Shown here: one piece after another, positions 45,662 through 56,845 of the stretch
How positions within the stretch are numbered: the stretch's first letter is position 1
Layout of the letters: each line of letters opens with the position of its first letter
From: Liriodendron chinense
Taxonomy: Eukaryota; Streptophyta; Magnoliopsida; Magnoliales; Magnoliaceae
Reading direction: 5' to 3'
Length of the DNA stretch: 64,000 nucleotides
NCBI GenBank assembly: GCA_003013855.2
Contig: ML058407.1
Coordinates: 3,720,001-3,784,000, forward strand
Notes under the pieces: model-generated
What the model was told of the DNA's origin: nothing
Seen by the model: only the letters and a program-made list of their open reading frames with translations
Database searches by the model: none
Program-made: the position numbers and the translations under genes

Positions 45662-46780
45662 CTCAACTGACGGAGCCCGCTTGAAAAGGGACACACATCA
45701 ACTGGTCTTAATGATGAAGTATTTCAGATGTTTTAGAACTGTTTGATTATGGTTTTTTATGATAACCGTAGTCCCTTTGATTTAGTTTCGTATCTCGATC
45801 TGGGATGAATAAGATTATAGATGCAAATGAGTACAGTACAAAGTAAATATGCTTTATGTATGCTCGAGCGAGGATCGCATTTATGCTGGATGTTCAGTGT
45901 ATCATACAAATTATGCATTTGATTTAATTATTCTGCTTCGTGCATATCTTTACGACATCAATATTTCGAATGAATAAATCATTGGGAGAACCTGTGTCGA
46001 GTTATACTTCTTTGAGAAGTTCGAGTTCGATGGATTAGATCAACTTTTCCTAATGCCCATGAATGGATAAATATCGGGTCTAATAAGCACCCGTTTGTAC
46101 TAATTTTTGATAAACAGTAAGGATCAATATCCTAGGAGTGTTTGACTCAACTGTTTTATAGCGCGAGGGCATTAACTTTGCCTTAGCGTCTTTGAGATCG
46201 CAATTGATTTCATTTGGCATTAGTCAATTTTCAGGCCAGGGCACTTCCCAGGGCTGAAAGTGACTAAGTAGTGGACCTGTTTGCAGTTTGATCGGGGCAT
46301 TCTATGGATACCGTCAATGATCATCTTTGAACAGGGATGGATCATGTCCACGAAGGTCATAATACAATCGAATTTCAATTTTCTTAACACAAGTCGATTT
46401 CCAAGCCGACAGGGCACTTCCTAGGGCTAAAAATGTATTGGGCTTGCTGACCACTAAATTAAGGTATTCGAGGGTCCTGAGATCGGATAGCCTCGTCGCG
46501 GTGCATGATTATGGTGTATCATGTTATAAAGAAGAGAAGTTTTCCTCTCGGGCTCGGTCCAATTCCGCTTGATTCTCCTTGATTTCGGCCGTTTTTTGCT
46601 CTTTTGGAAGGATTTCTTGAGTTGCCAAATTGGGTAAGTGTTAGTCATTTTGATCAAAACAATGATTTGAGCCATTTATCATCGACTGTTGGAGAATCGA
46701 GTCTGGGGGATGGGTAGAGGACATCGATGTATGTCTAGGAGCGTCGACTTGATTGGAAGGTGAGCCACACCTCGGACAAT
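45662..46780. other. Unclassified non-coding DNA with a short duplicated segment
   Basis: A segment with AGGGCACTTCCCAGGGCT (about 46238) recurs as AGGGCACTTCCTAGGGCT (about 46410), roughly 170 bp apart. No gene is recognised. Confidence 0.4.
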
Positions 46781-46789
46781 CCCACCTCC

Positions 46790-47700
46790 CCATCAGCATC
46801 CAGGCGCATGGGGTGGATTGTGGATTGCATGGTGGGCGCATGTGCCTTGAGGTGGGCGCATGTAGCCCCTCCTCAGGCGCATGTGAAAAGGAAAAGTGAG
46901 GAGAGAGAGAGGATGGATGGGAGGTGAGCGCACGTGGCTCTTCCAGGCACATGTGGTCTCTTCACTTTATGATTTTGATTTCCAAAACTCCATGGGCATG
47001 GGCGCATTTTACTATAAGGACTTACGAAAGTTTCCTCTTTGTTTGTGTCTGGGCGCATGTGATAGAAAAAATGAGAGAGAGAGATTTTCTCCCCTTGGGC
47101 ACATGTGAGAGAGAAAATGAGAGAGAGAGAAAGAGGTGGGCGCATGTGATAGGGCATATGCGCCTACCCCACTTCCATGGGCGCATGTCACTATGTGACT
47201 TAAGGAATTTCATAGTTCCATCACTTCTCTCTTTGCATTTTTGCCGCCAGCGAAGGCATCCGGTGAGGTGTGGGCACATGTGAACAGCCGACAGAGGATT
47301 CCGGCAAGGATTTTACCTTGTTCTGATGATCTTTTCTAGAAAATGAAGCCGCTCCTCTCTCAACAGGTGAGTGCACAATTTATAGCAATTTAATTAGGTC
47401 CCAGGTCTAAGAAAGTAGAAAATTCATGAGCACATGCATTTGGAGAGGGGAGTCATGTGCATGTAGTAGGGGATCATGCGCATGTCATGGGGATGTAGGC
47501 GCATGTGGCTTGGTGTGGGTGCATGTGCCCCATGTGGTGGGTGCATGTGCCCTCACTTAGCATATATTTTTTTATTTTTTGTATTTTAAAAATTTTAAAA
47601 TATTAAAAAGGGGAGAGAGAGGGCTCTCATGCACATGTTGTATGGGTGTGGTCACATGTCCCCCCACACCATGCGCATGTCTCCTATGGGGCGTGTGCAT
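46790..47700. repeat. Cluster of GGGCGCATGTG words, first block
   Basis: The word GGGCGCATGTG or its complement, with small variants, appears about twenty times amid GA-rich stretches. Spacing is irregular (10-60 bp). Confidence 0.75.
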
Positions 47701-48527
47701 GCATTCCCATACTTAGAATATTTTAAGTTTTAGGCTCCAACGGGCGACCTCCAGAGGACAACTACTCTTTTGGGGATCGAAGTCACTAAAGTCAAGCCAC
47801 TTTTAAGACAAGATCGACCTCCTGAATGAATGGGGTGGGGTTTCGATGGGCATCTACTGTGAATTTTGGTAGTTCCTTCCCAATTTGGAGCTTCCAGGTC
47901 AGCTCTTTGCACATGAATATTGCTCCGGGAAAAGCGCATATAGAAATATGTACACAAGGCCTTCAAACTTGCTACTTAAGATTTTTCGGGCATTTCAGAT
48001 CATTTGGGGGCATTACGGATATCTGATTCTACTCCAAAATGGTACATGTAGGCTTTCGGTCCCTTTTGGTCAGCTTCGGACAGGGGTAAAAAGCATTTCG
48101 ATGCGCGCAGGTAAAGATGTGCATCATGTGACTTCAAAATTTGTAGGTTAAGGGTTTTGGGGTGTTCTGGATCATTTGGCATCTGTCCGCATGTCCGATT
48201 TCACTCCAAAATGGCATTTGTAGATTTGGTCGTGATTGTGCAGGTAGGGCTACAATGGCGTCCAATCGCATTTTCGGTCGATCTCGAAATTGATTCAAAT
48301 CGTCGTAGATGGATAGTATGATGTTGTTTTACGATGCGTGCGAATTTGAGCCCCAACAAGTACCCCTCGGTGTGCTGCGCTGGATGCTTACGCCAGGCCA
48401 GTGCGGTGCACCGGTCCCTAGGCTTAAGTATGAATAGGGGACTCACTGAGTCATTTATACATTTTTTAAGTCAAAGAAGCAAATTTTTCTAAGGTGAGAG
48501 AGTATTTCTTGGAGCCTTGGGCGCATG
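47701..48527. other. Unclassified DNA with diverged ~172-bp direct repeats
   Basis: Paired wording such as CATTTCAGATCATTTGGGGG (47990) and TGTTCTGGATCATTTGGCAT (48162), and CTACTCCAAAATGGTACATG versus TTCACTCCAAAATGGCATTT, indicates two to three units of about 172 bp. No gene is seen. Confidence 0.45.
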
Positions 48528-48870
48528 TGATCCTTCTATGGGTGCATGTGGGTTTCTAGTTGCTTTTTTTCGGCAAAGGGTTTTCACTTGGGCGCATGTT
48601 ACATTGCCACAGGGAGTGGGACATGCGCCCAGGGCATTATCCTGAAGTTGTATTTTTTAGATCTTTTGGAGATGGGTGCATGTGGTGATGCACATGCGCC
48701 TGGTGCATTGCATTTATAACTTGTTCCTCTTCTTCCTTTGAGCTGGGCGCATGTTAACATGCACATGCACCTGACACCTGGTAAAGTGGAATTGCATTCT
48801 TGAAATTTGTGGATTGGGCGCATGTGAGAGGTCACATGCGCCTGGGACCTCACCTTGGGTGCATGTCAGC
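48528..48870. repeat. Inverted pairs of GGGCGCATGTG, second block
   Basis: Pairs such as GGGCGCATGTGAGAGG / TCACATGCGCCTGGG (48816-48845), GGGTGCATGTGG / GCACATGCGCC (48674-48701) and GGGCGCATGTTA / GGACATGCGCCC (48591-48631) are separated by spacers of about 35-45 bp. The layout resembles the palindrome clusters of the recognised LTRs. Confidence 0.72.
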
Positions 48871-49382
48871 ACAACACTTAGCAAAAATTTCAGTTTTTAG
48901 CCCTCTTTTGCCTTAGGTGAAAAAAATGGCATATCTTGCTCTATTCTTGGTCAAATCTGGTGTTGTTTGCGGCTAGATTGCTTAAAAATTGAATATGATT
49001 GGAAATCAGTGCCGTGGGCCTATGATATACTGCCTGTGTTAGTCTTTTATGGCCTACAATTGCTTTTTAAAATGGCTCTATGATGTGCACTTCTGAATGG
49101 GTGCATATGCATAACTCGAGAATTAGTGCGAATTCGCATGCATTCCGAGTGTATTTGCAGGGTTGTTATTATATTTGTTGCTCTATGATATGGGTGCGCT
49201 TATTCATTGGATCTGCACTCAAATTCTGTTGTTCTCCTACTCCTATGGGTTGTGATTTTATGCATGTGTTTATTTGTGTGATTTGTGTGTGAAATCTGTG
49301 ATTGGATGATGTGATGCTTACCTTATTGTTTTGCCTGTTACATGCGCTGGCCTTTTGTTTGATGTTCTTTTGTTTATGTGTT
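48871..49382. other. Non-coding DNA flanking the third Athila element
   Basis: No feature is recognised. Confidence 0.35.
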
Positions 49383-50334
49383 TGTTCGCTTCCCCAAGTG
49401 TAGGGTTACGATATAGTAATAATCTCGGTAAGACCAAGGTCGATCCATAGGGACTTATGTAGGAATACACAAAACACTTCCAATAGTTCTATTAAAGAGC
49501 TAACAAACAGATTTGATGTAAATAGTAACGTTGAATTAAACTGAAGGTAAACAATTAATAAAAGGCACTAGGGGTTCAAGGATCCACTTATAGCAATCCT
49601 TGATGCTCAATTCGCTGTGGTTCTCACTTTCTCAGCTAGAATTGAAATTAAGTTCTATCTAGTCGGATGATAGAGCGGTTAAAACAATCAACCTGACATA
49701 TGTATGATCCATGTATATGATTCACTCATGCAAGCTAGGACGAGCATACTCAATTGCATAGGTCAGTCCCAATTCCAATAGGTTAAGATCACAATCATAA
49801 ACATCATTAAATCCTTTCATAAGACAAAACTAGATCATGATTTAAACTTGATCCAAATCAAATACATAGTCTCACATACTTCAGAATTTCTAGAAAAGTA
49901 GACTTTTGGTATGAAGCTCCCACATGAAGATCATAAATCTAGAGCGTATTCTAATTCCTTGGATCATACAGGTCTAGAGTAGCTCAAAACAATTAAGAAC
50001 TCAAGCAATTCTTCCAAACATCCATGAGTCATCATAAGATTAAGAAAAACTACTCAGTACTTAAATTAGACTTCAAACCATTGTTCTTCAATAGAAATCC
50101 AACTTAAAACCATATCAAACGAATTGAAACATCTTAGATTCACTGCAAGCCTCACCTCTTAGCCCTAGCTAAGAGGTTTAGCCGTTCATGATCCAAGGAA
50201 ACATGAAAACAACTAAACAAAGCATAAAACTAGAAAGCAAACTAGGAGGAGTTGTAGAACTCCGAAATCAACTTCCGCCGTTTCCCACCACGCTCAATCT
50301 GTTCTAGGATGCCTTAGGAACGATCCCTAGGTCT

Positions 50335-50344
50335 CCTTTTATAG
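50335..50344 (-). promoter_or_regulatory. TATA box of the third Athila LTR
   Basis: The minus strand reads CTATAAAAGG, about 100 bp downstream of the palindrome cluster in LTR orientation. Confidence 0.65.
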
Positions 50345-50443
50345 TGAAGAGGCTTTGCTGCGTCGGAATCATCCAGAAGATGCGTAAGGTACCCAATGTG
50401 TAGAGAAATCCGGAGCTTGTAAAACACGCACTATTACACAGAT

Positions 50444-50704
50444 GACCGGTAGCACAACTGGTCTGAGCTCCTGGACAACCGATCGCAAAAGCGCAAAAAT
50501 CGTCCATAGAGTTTTGTTAATTTCAGAGTCCATAAAATTAATTCAAGGACCGGTCGCACGACCGGTCTAAGTAGTGGATGACCGGTCGTACAACCGGTCT
50601 TGGATGGTCCAGTGAGTTTTGGCCGCAGGGCCCCTCTGTTGAGTGATCGGACCCGTCGGACAACCGGTCCTGGGCTATGGACGACCGATTGGATGACCGG
50701 TCTT
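50444..50704. promoter_or_regulatory. Palindrome cluster GACCGGTC in the third Athila LTR
   Basis: Paired sites such as GACCGGTCGCACGACCGGTC (50550-50569) and GACCGGTCGTACAACCGGTC (50580-50599), with diverged pairs near 50444, 50475, 50644 and 50680. Spacers read GTCCATAGAGTTTTG and GTCCAGTGAGTTTTGG. Confidence 0.8.
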
Positions 50705-50939
50705 GGACACATTCTTCTGCTTTCTTTCTTCTTTCCTCTGACTTCTTTCTTTCATCCTTTGACGCTTAGTCCTTTAATCTTCTTTGCTTGTAAATGGTGT
50801 CTTTAAGTCTCCAATTGATGAATCCTCTCTCTTATCCCTGCAATCATAAATCCATGCATTAGATTAGTCTATAAATCATGAAAACCTTACATAATGAGTG
50901 ATGCACTGGGGTTAGAATATGCACAATTAAGAGCTTAAC

Positions 50940-50940
<1 letters not shown>

Positions 50941-50975
<35 letters not shown>
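50941..50975 (-). repeat. Polypurine tract expanded to a run of 35 G
   Basis: Thirty-five C on the plus strand (G on the minus) lie directly at the LTR start. The second Athila element has only five at the same place (43597-43601). Confidence 0.85.
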
Positions 50976-50977
<2 letters not shown>

Positions 50978-52108
50978 CCAACATTTTGCTAGTCCCGAGC
51001 AAAACATGCTTGAAACCAATTCCATTCTTCAAAACCCAACTCTCCTTCAGAAACTATTCTTCTATACATCCCAAGCCACACAAGTGTAAGAGTTAGAAAA
51101 ATTAGGTGATAGAGGTTAATTGAAACCATAAACTCTCAAGACATAATAAGTGTTCATATGAAATTCCTACTGATTCGTTGATAAATAGAAGAACTTGAAC
51201 AAATTCAACCTAGTGTGCATAGTGAAAATTCATCTCATGAGTTTCCAAGATTATCTTCTTCATAGATCAACTAGACTATAGATCTCAAGGTATATAGAGC
51301 AACAACAAGCCAATGACAGGAATTTGCCTTACTGTCCTTCCGACGGCTTTCACACTACCTCCCATTTCCGACTTTGGTTACGGGTAGACCATCCCCCGGT
51401 TGGTAATAGGTAGCCCTAATCAGAAATTTCCTACCATTTTTCCATCATTCCCAATTTCATCATTCCTTTTCCTTTTCCTTTTAAATTAGATAGGAATTTT
51501 AGAAATCCATATCTTTTGTTATTTTCCCATGGACAAGGATGGACAAAGTACCCCGGCTTGGTTTCTCAACACCTTAAAGCAAAGTCTAGCTAATCCACAA
51601 ATCACATAATCCTTTCAACCCATGAAAATCGTGTAATGTGAACTAGGTGTAAGAGTGTTCAAATTTTCTATCAATCACATAAATAGAGGAATTCACATAT
51701 AAAACCATTATGTTAAGAGAAGTTCAAGACTTACAACATCATACACTTCGTATCTCCTCCTCTTATGCTCGTATCATCTCGAATGCATAGCAGTAAGGTT
51801 TTCTAAAAGAGTTTTGAAATTTTAGAAATTTCAAAAAAATTCCTACATAATTGCTCGAGATGTTACAAAACACTAGATTCATCCTAGTGATCCTACACCC
51901 CCAACCAAATCTTGCATTGTCCTCAATGTAAAAGATGTGCAATGAGCAAAACATGAGAGCAATTCTAAAATAAAAGGGAGTGAGGAATGATAGTACTTGA
52001 GAGAACAAAAAGGAGAATTCTACCTCCTTCTAACAAACCGATGATCAAGTAAACAAAAATAAGAAAATCCTAATCCTAACTACTCTATACCTCCATCAGA
52101 CTAGGAGA
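50976..52108 (-). other. Athila 3' spacer between integrase and polypurine tract
   Basis: No reading frame is conserved. The first 450 bp match 43602-44050 of the second Athila element. Athila elements often carry an env-like frame here, but none is recognisable. Confidence 0.6.
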
Positions 52109-53382
52109 TCAATCATCCTGATACACAGGATCAGTTAGAGGTATGAACATACCTTCTGAAGGAAACTTCTTAAAGAACGGCTTTAATCGCTGACCATTCG
52201 CCTTAAAGATGTTGCCGTTCCTAGGATTTAACAACTTGACGGTCCCATATGGATAAACAGTTTGTACTATGTAGGGACCGGTCCATCGAGATCTCAATTT
52301 CCCCAGAAATAAATGTAGGCGAGAATTATACATAAGGACCTTTTGATTAATCGTAAAGGACTTACGAAGAATATTCCTATCATGGAACACTTTCGTCCTG
52401 TCCTTGTAAATTCTCGCATTTTCATATGCCTCGTTCCGGAGTTCCACAAGTTCATTTAATTGAAGTTTGCGCAACAAGCTTGCCTTGTCAGAATCAAAAT
52501 TCATCTTCTTAATTGCCTAATACGCTCTATGTTCCAACTCCACAGGCAAGTGACAAGCCTTCCCATAGACAAGTTTATAGGGAGACATTCCAATAGGGGT
52601 TTTAAAAGTGGTACAGTAAGCCCAAAGTGTATCTGTAAGTCGTAGCGACCAATCCTTACAATCGGGGTTCACCGTTTTCTCCAAAATATGTTTAACCTCC
52701 CTATTGGATATCTCGGATTGTCCACTTGTTTGTGGGTGATAGGGGTGCTCACTTTGTGATTTACGCCATATTTCTTCATTAAGGTTTCAAGTAGGCGATT
52801 ACAAAAGTGAGACCCTCCATCACTGATGATGACTCGAGGTGTTCCAAACTGGGAAAGAATATTCTCTTTTAAAAAAAGAATGACTGTTTTATGGTCATTA
52901 TTGCCAGCATGAGATCGCCTCGACCCATTTGGACACATAGTCAACCGCAAGCAAGATATATACGTTTCCAAAAGAAGATGGGAATGGACCCATGAAATCG
53001 ATGCCCCAACAATAAAAAATTCGATTATTAAGATGGGATTGAGTGGCATCATATTTTTACGGGAGGTTCCTCCCAATTTCTGACAAGGCTCACATGTTTT
53101 ACAAAACTCATGGGCGTCCTTGAACATAGTGGGCCAATAAAACCCACATTGCAGAATTTTGGTTGTGGTCTTCTTAGCCGAAAAGTGGCCACCACGCGCC
53201 TGAGAATGACAAAAGGAGATGATACTTTATTGTTCATCATCTGGCACACATCTCCTTATGATTTGATTGGGACAATACTTGAATAAGTATGGGTCATCCC
53301 ATAGGAATTTTCACACCTCATTGAAGAACTTATCCTTATCTTACTTTTTCCAATGTGTAGGAATCATACCTGTAGCAAGATA
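52109..53382 (-). pseudogene. Athila integrase
   Basis: On the minus strand the zinc-binding N-terminus (SQARGGHFSAKKTT, then CEPCQKLGG) leads into the core, which is frameshifted after ILIIEFF. SDGGSHF carries the second catalytic Asp. The C-terminal part is one open frame of 131 codons (52504-52109) with RKLQLNELVELRNEAYENA and LRSRWTGPYIV. Integrase inserts the DNA copy into the genome. Frameshifts at about 53040 and between 52669 and 52504 inactivate it. Confidence 0.85.
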
Positions 53383-56129
53383 GTTAGTGTCACGCCCCAA
53401 ATTCAGTTCTCGACGTCCATTCGTTGTAACCCGAATTCAGAGGTGGCAGCCTCCGTAGTACCCCGATTTCGGATCCTAACCCCACACGCCAGGTTCCGAT
53501 CCTGGGATACCACAAGGAGGATTTTAGGGTCTGATTTTTTTTTTAACATGAGCATCACCATATGAGTACCATCAAAGACAAACACAATATTTCCACTAAA
53601 TCTTTTCGTTTACATACAGTACTGAAAGGTAAATACACAATGCGTGAATATAAAAACTGTGCACAATCCGGCACCTCCTGCTACTGTACTCCCAACTCCA
53701 ACTCAACGTTGCTGATATACTCTGGTAGAACCTGCAGCGTAACAAACGCGCATAAGCTTCGAACGAAGCTTTGTGAGTGCGTGTGTGCCTGCACAATGCG
53801 TATGACAAGCATGATAAATATCAGAGTAAGCAGTAAAGCATGATGAGAACTTTAAACCAAGACTTCGCCCAATTAGGCTACACGATCATGTGATATGAAT
53901 AACCAGTTTACCACGGCTATGCAAGCATGCAATACATATGACTAGCCTACCATGGCTATGCAAGCGTGCAATACAGATAACCAGCCCACCAAGGCTATAT
54001 ACTCTTACTATGCAATGGCCTACAGGGCCTAATGTCACATACAATGATCCAATGCATGTATGCAAATCACCACCTCTCAGTACAGTGGTCCAGATACGAA
54101 CAGTCATAACGCAATCACGTAAGCAATGCAGGACTCGGAACTGGTAGCTCGCCCAGGCTTACAACCCCGCCCACATCACACCCGCCCACATCAGGACCAT
54201 CCCACACCATACAGTGATACCAATACCATCTCTGAAACAGAACATCACCGGGGTCTCACAGACCTCACTACTCACCAGTAGAATGCCAAAGCCTATCTGG
54301 TGCAATAGCGGACCTAATCACAGCTGGTCAAACTCAACCCCCTTTGCCAACACTCTTTCGGCAGGTTAGGTCAGACCTCCTTCCAAACTGACCACGTGCA
54401 GTGGAAAACACCGCCGTTTGGTATTCGGCATACTGGTGTATGATTAAATCACCCGGTCCTTGAATGGAGCACCCACCTTGGTACCAACGGGTTCAGGGAC
54501 TTTCACCTAGGGACATCTATGGCATCCTGTTTAAAGATCACATATTTTCGGTGTTCCTGCAACCACGATGGAGCTGTGGTTGCAATGTAGTAACCATGCT
54601 ATATGCGGCACAAGCAGACGGTGCGAAATGCAACCATGCATACAAACGTGGGACGACATGTCCGTGCAAGTCTCCAAAGAGCACCAGAAAACTATAAGGT
54701 CTCAAACACAATGTCACCGTCAGCTGGTAATGAACTGCATGACAATCACGGCCGATATGGCCGGTTGATACAAGACAATCAGATGAGCCAAGCATTCATG
54801 ATGCATTAGTCAAGTATACAGTATGAGTGCCGACAAGTAGTCCATCTACCACGATGGCAATAAATCAATCTGGTCCAACCTATTTGAGATATGATTAAGA
54901 TGAGGGGACACATATGAATGATCGAGTCATAGTGCGGGATGTCGCTAGCCAGGGAATCTCGCACCAAGGGCTACAAGGTATGCTAAGCTATTCCTACCAT
55001 ACAGTGTAAGTCAGGATGATAGATTCCTGTCCTCGAATAGTCCCATACCTATTGGAGAGGTTTGCGATAGAGAGCACATGAATTACATTTGCGCGACTAC
55101 ATCTCGAATGCTTTATGAATGCGTTTATGCCCTAGTGGTCCCCAACTAACAATGGTGATTCGGGATGCATACTCATTACACATGCATGGTGGTCGTCAAA
55201 GCATAATATACTATATAGATCGCATAAGAGTATTCCAAATAACACTACGTGTGGCAACAGACATACTAAAAATAGCATAAAAAGATAATTCACTTATAAT
55301 ACAAGCAACATAAAGAGATAAGACTCTAAATGGATAGTATACAACAACACAACTGGTCCAACAACTGAACGATGTGGATTAACCTTCAACACTCAAATAA
55401 CCCAAATGGAAAGAAAATGATTGAATACACTACCGACTACATCAAAGGTAGAACCTACTTGAGCGGCAAGAGTGGAATACTCAAAATCATGCCGAGACCC
55501 ATAATCCTGTAGTACAGTGGAGATGAACACAATAATGGTCCGTAAAAGGAAGGTCATAGAAGGGGTTGCAAGATAGACATATCATGACAGAGGATTGATT
55601 ATAAATGGTAGGGTAATCTGCGATAGATGGTCAATACAATGAGGTCCAAAAAGGGATAACAGGTCTAACCTCATACTACAAGATAGGCTCCATATAATGG
55701 ATGGCCTAGATGACATACGAACGTCGAGGATGAGCCCAATACTCGTCCTATAGGTAAACGGACGGTGTGGATGAGATATACACAATATGGTAATCTTTAA
55801 TAGTTGGGTACAAGGGTAGAAGGGGTGAGTCATATGAGTATACAAGCTGAGTTACCAAGATCAATCAACATGGTGAGTAAACAAGGTGGGTCAATAAGGC
55901 AGGTTGACAAGGCGGGTCAACATGGTGAGTTAACAAGGTGAATTGACAAGACGGTTCAACAGGGTGAGTTTAAGAAGGTAGCCCTGTGACTTGGATCAAG
56001 CAAACTCTAAGGATAACCTTTAAATAAGGGTTTACTCAACTAATCATCAAGGTGGATCTACGGGATGGACAATGCGGTCATTCGAACACACACACTTAGG
56101 TGGTCCCAAAGCCATCCTGTACATAACAT

Positions 56130-56845
56130 GCGAGGGTCCATTCATTTGGATGGTTTGGATCAAGCACAAAATTAAGGCGGTCCTTATGGATGGCCGACAT
56201 ACATATCGCACCATGGAGGCCAATGGCTGACGTGGATAGAACACATGCATAACAAGGTGGACCCGTGGTTGGGTATAACCGCACAAAGGAGTGGGGGAGC
56301 CACATACATCAATGGGCCACAACAGTTTGGGATCAACCCGATATCTGTGCTTTACCACTAATCGAGTGAAATGGCAACCAAACACCATGGTGGGGCCCGT
56401 ACACCACACGTGTGGAACCCCACCCATGGTTGGGTGACTTATGAACAGGAAGAATGGCAAATAAACATAACAGATGGGTCCTGTAAAGTTTCCAATGGTA
56501 GGCATTCAATCACCCTTATTTCCTACATGTGGCCCACCTAAAACTGGGCCCACACCCCTGCCAAGAAGAACGACACGATATACTCAACATTCATCAAGGT
56601 GGGACCCAAAGTTGGGCCCCATCACCTTTGGTTAGATGGATAAATAAACATTACAATGGCCCCAAGGAAGGTTTCAAAGGTGGGCATCAATGACCACGGT
56701 TTCTTACAATGTGGTCCACTTGAGGTTTGTATTTACCTCATCTTTTCTTGGAGGGCCCATGGACTAAAATAATATGGAAAGACAGATGGGCGTCATATAT
56801 AAAACAGATACATCGTGGTGGGACCCACAGAGCGTAGCACCCAAA
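56130..56845. repeat. Diverged GTGGGGCCCAC-module copies before the array
   Basis: Wording such as GGCAAATAAACATAACAGATG, CCATGGTGGGGCCCGTAC and CACGGTTTCTTACAATGTGG shows one or two older, diverged units in the same orientation as the array that follows. Confidence 0.6.

Larger units (their letters stand above)
49383..50940 (-). repeat. 3' LTR of the third Athila element
   Basis: Minus strand starts TGTTAAGCTCTTAATTGTGC at 50940. The low end, near TGTTCGCTTCCCCAAGTG, is placed by comparison with the LTR starts at 27115 and 30631. Confidence 0.82.

Noticed and set aside
46873..47283. Overlapping frames on both strands at 47 kb
   Set aside because: Products of GA-rich and GCGCATGTG-rich repeats, without any protein family pattern.
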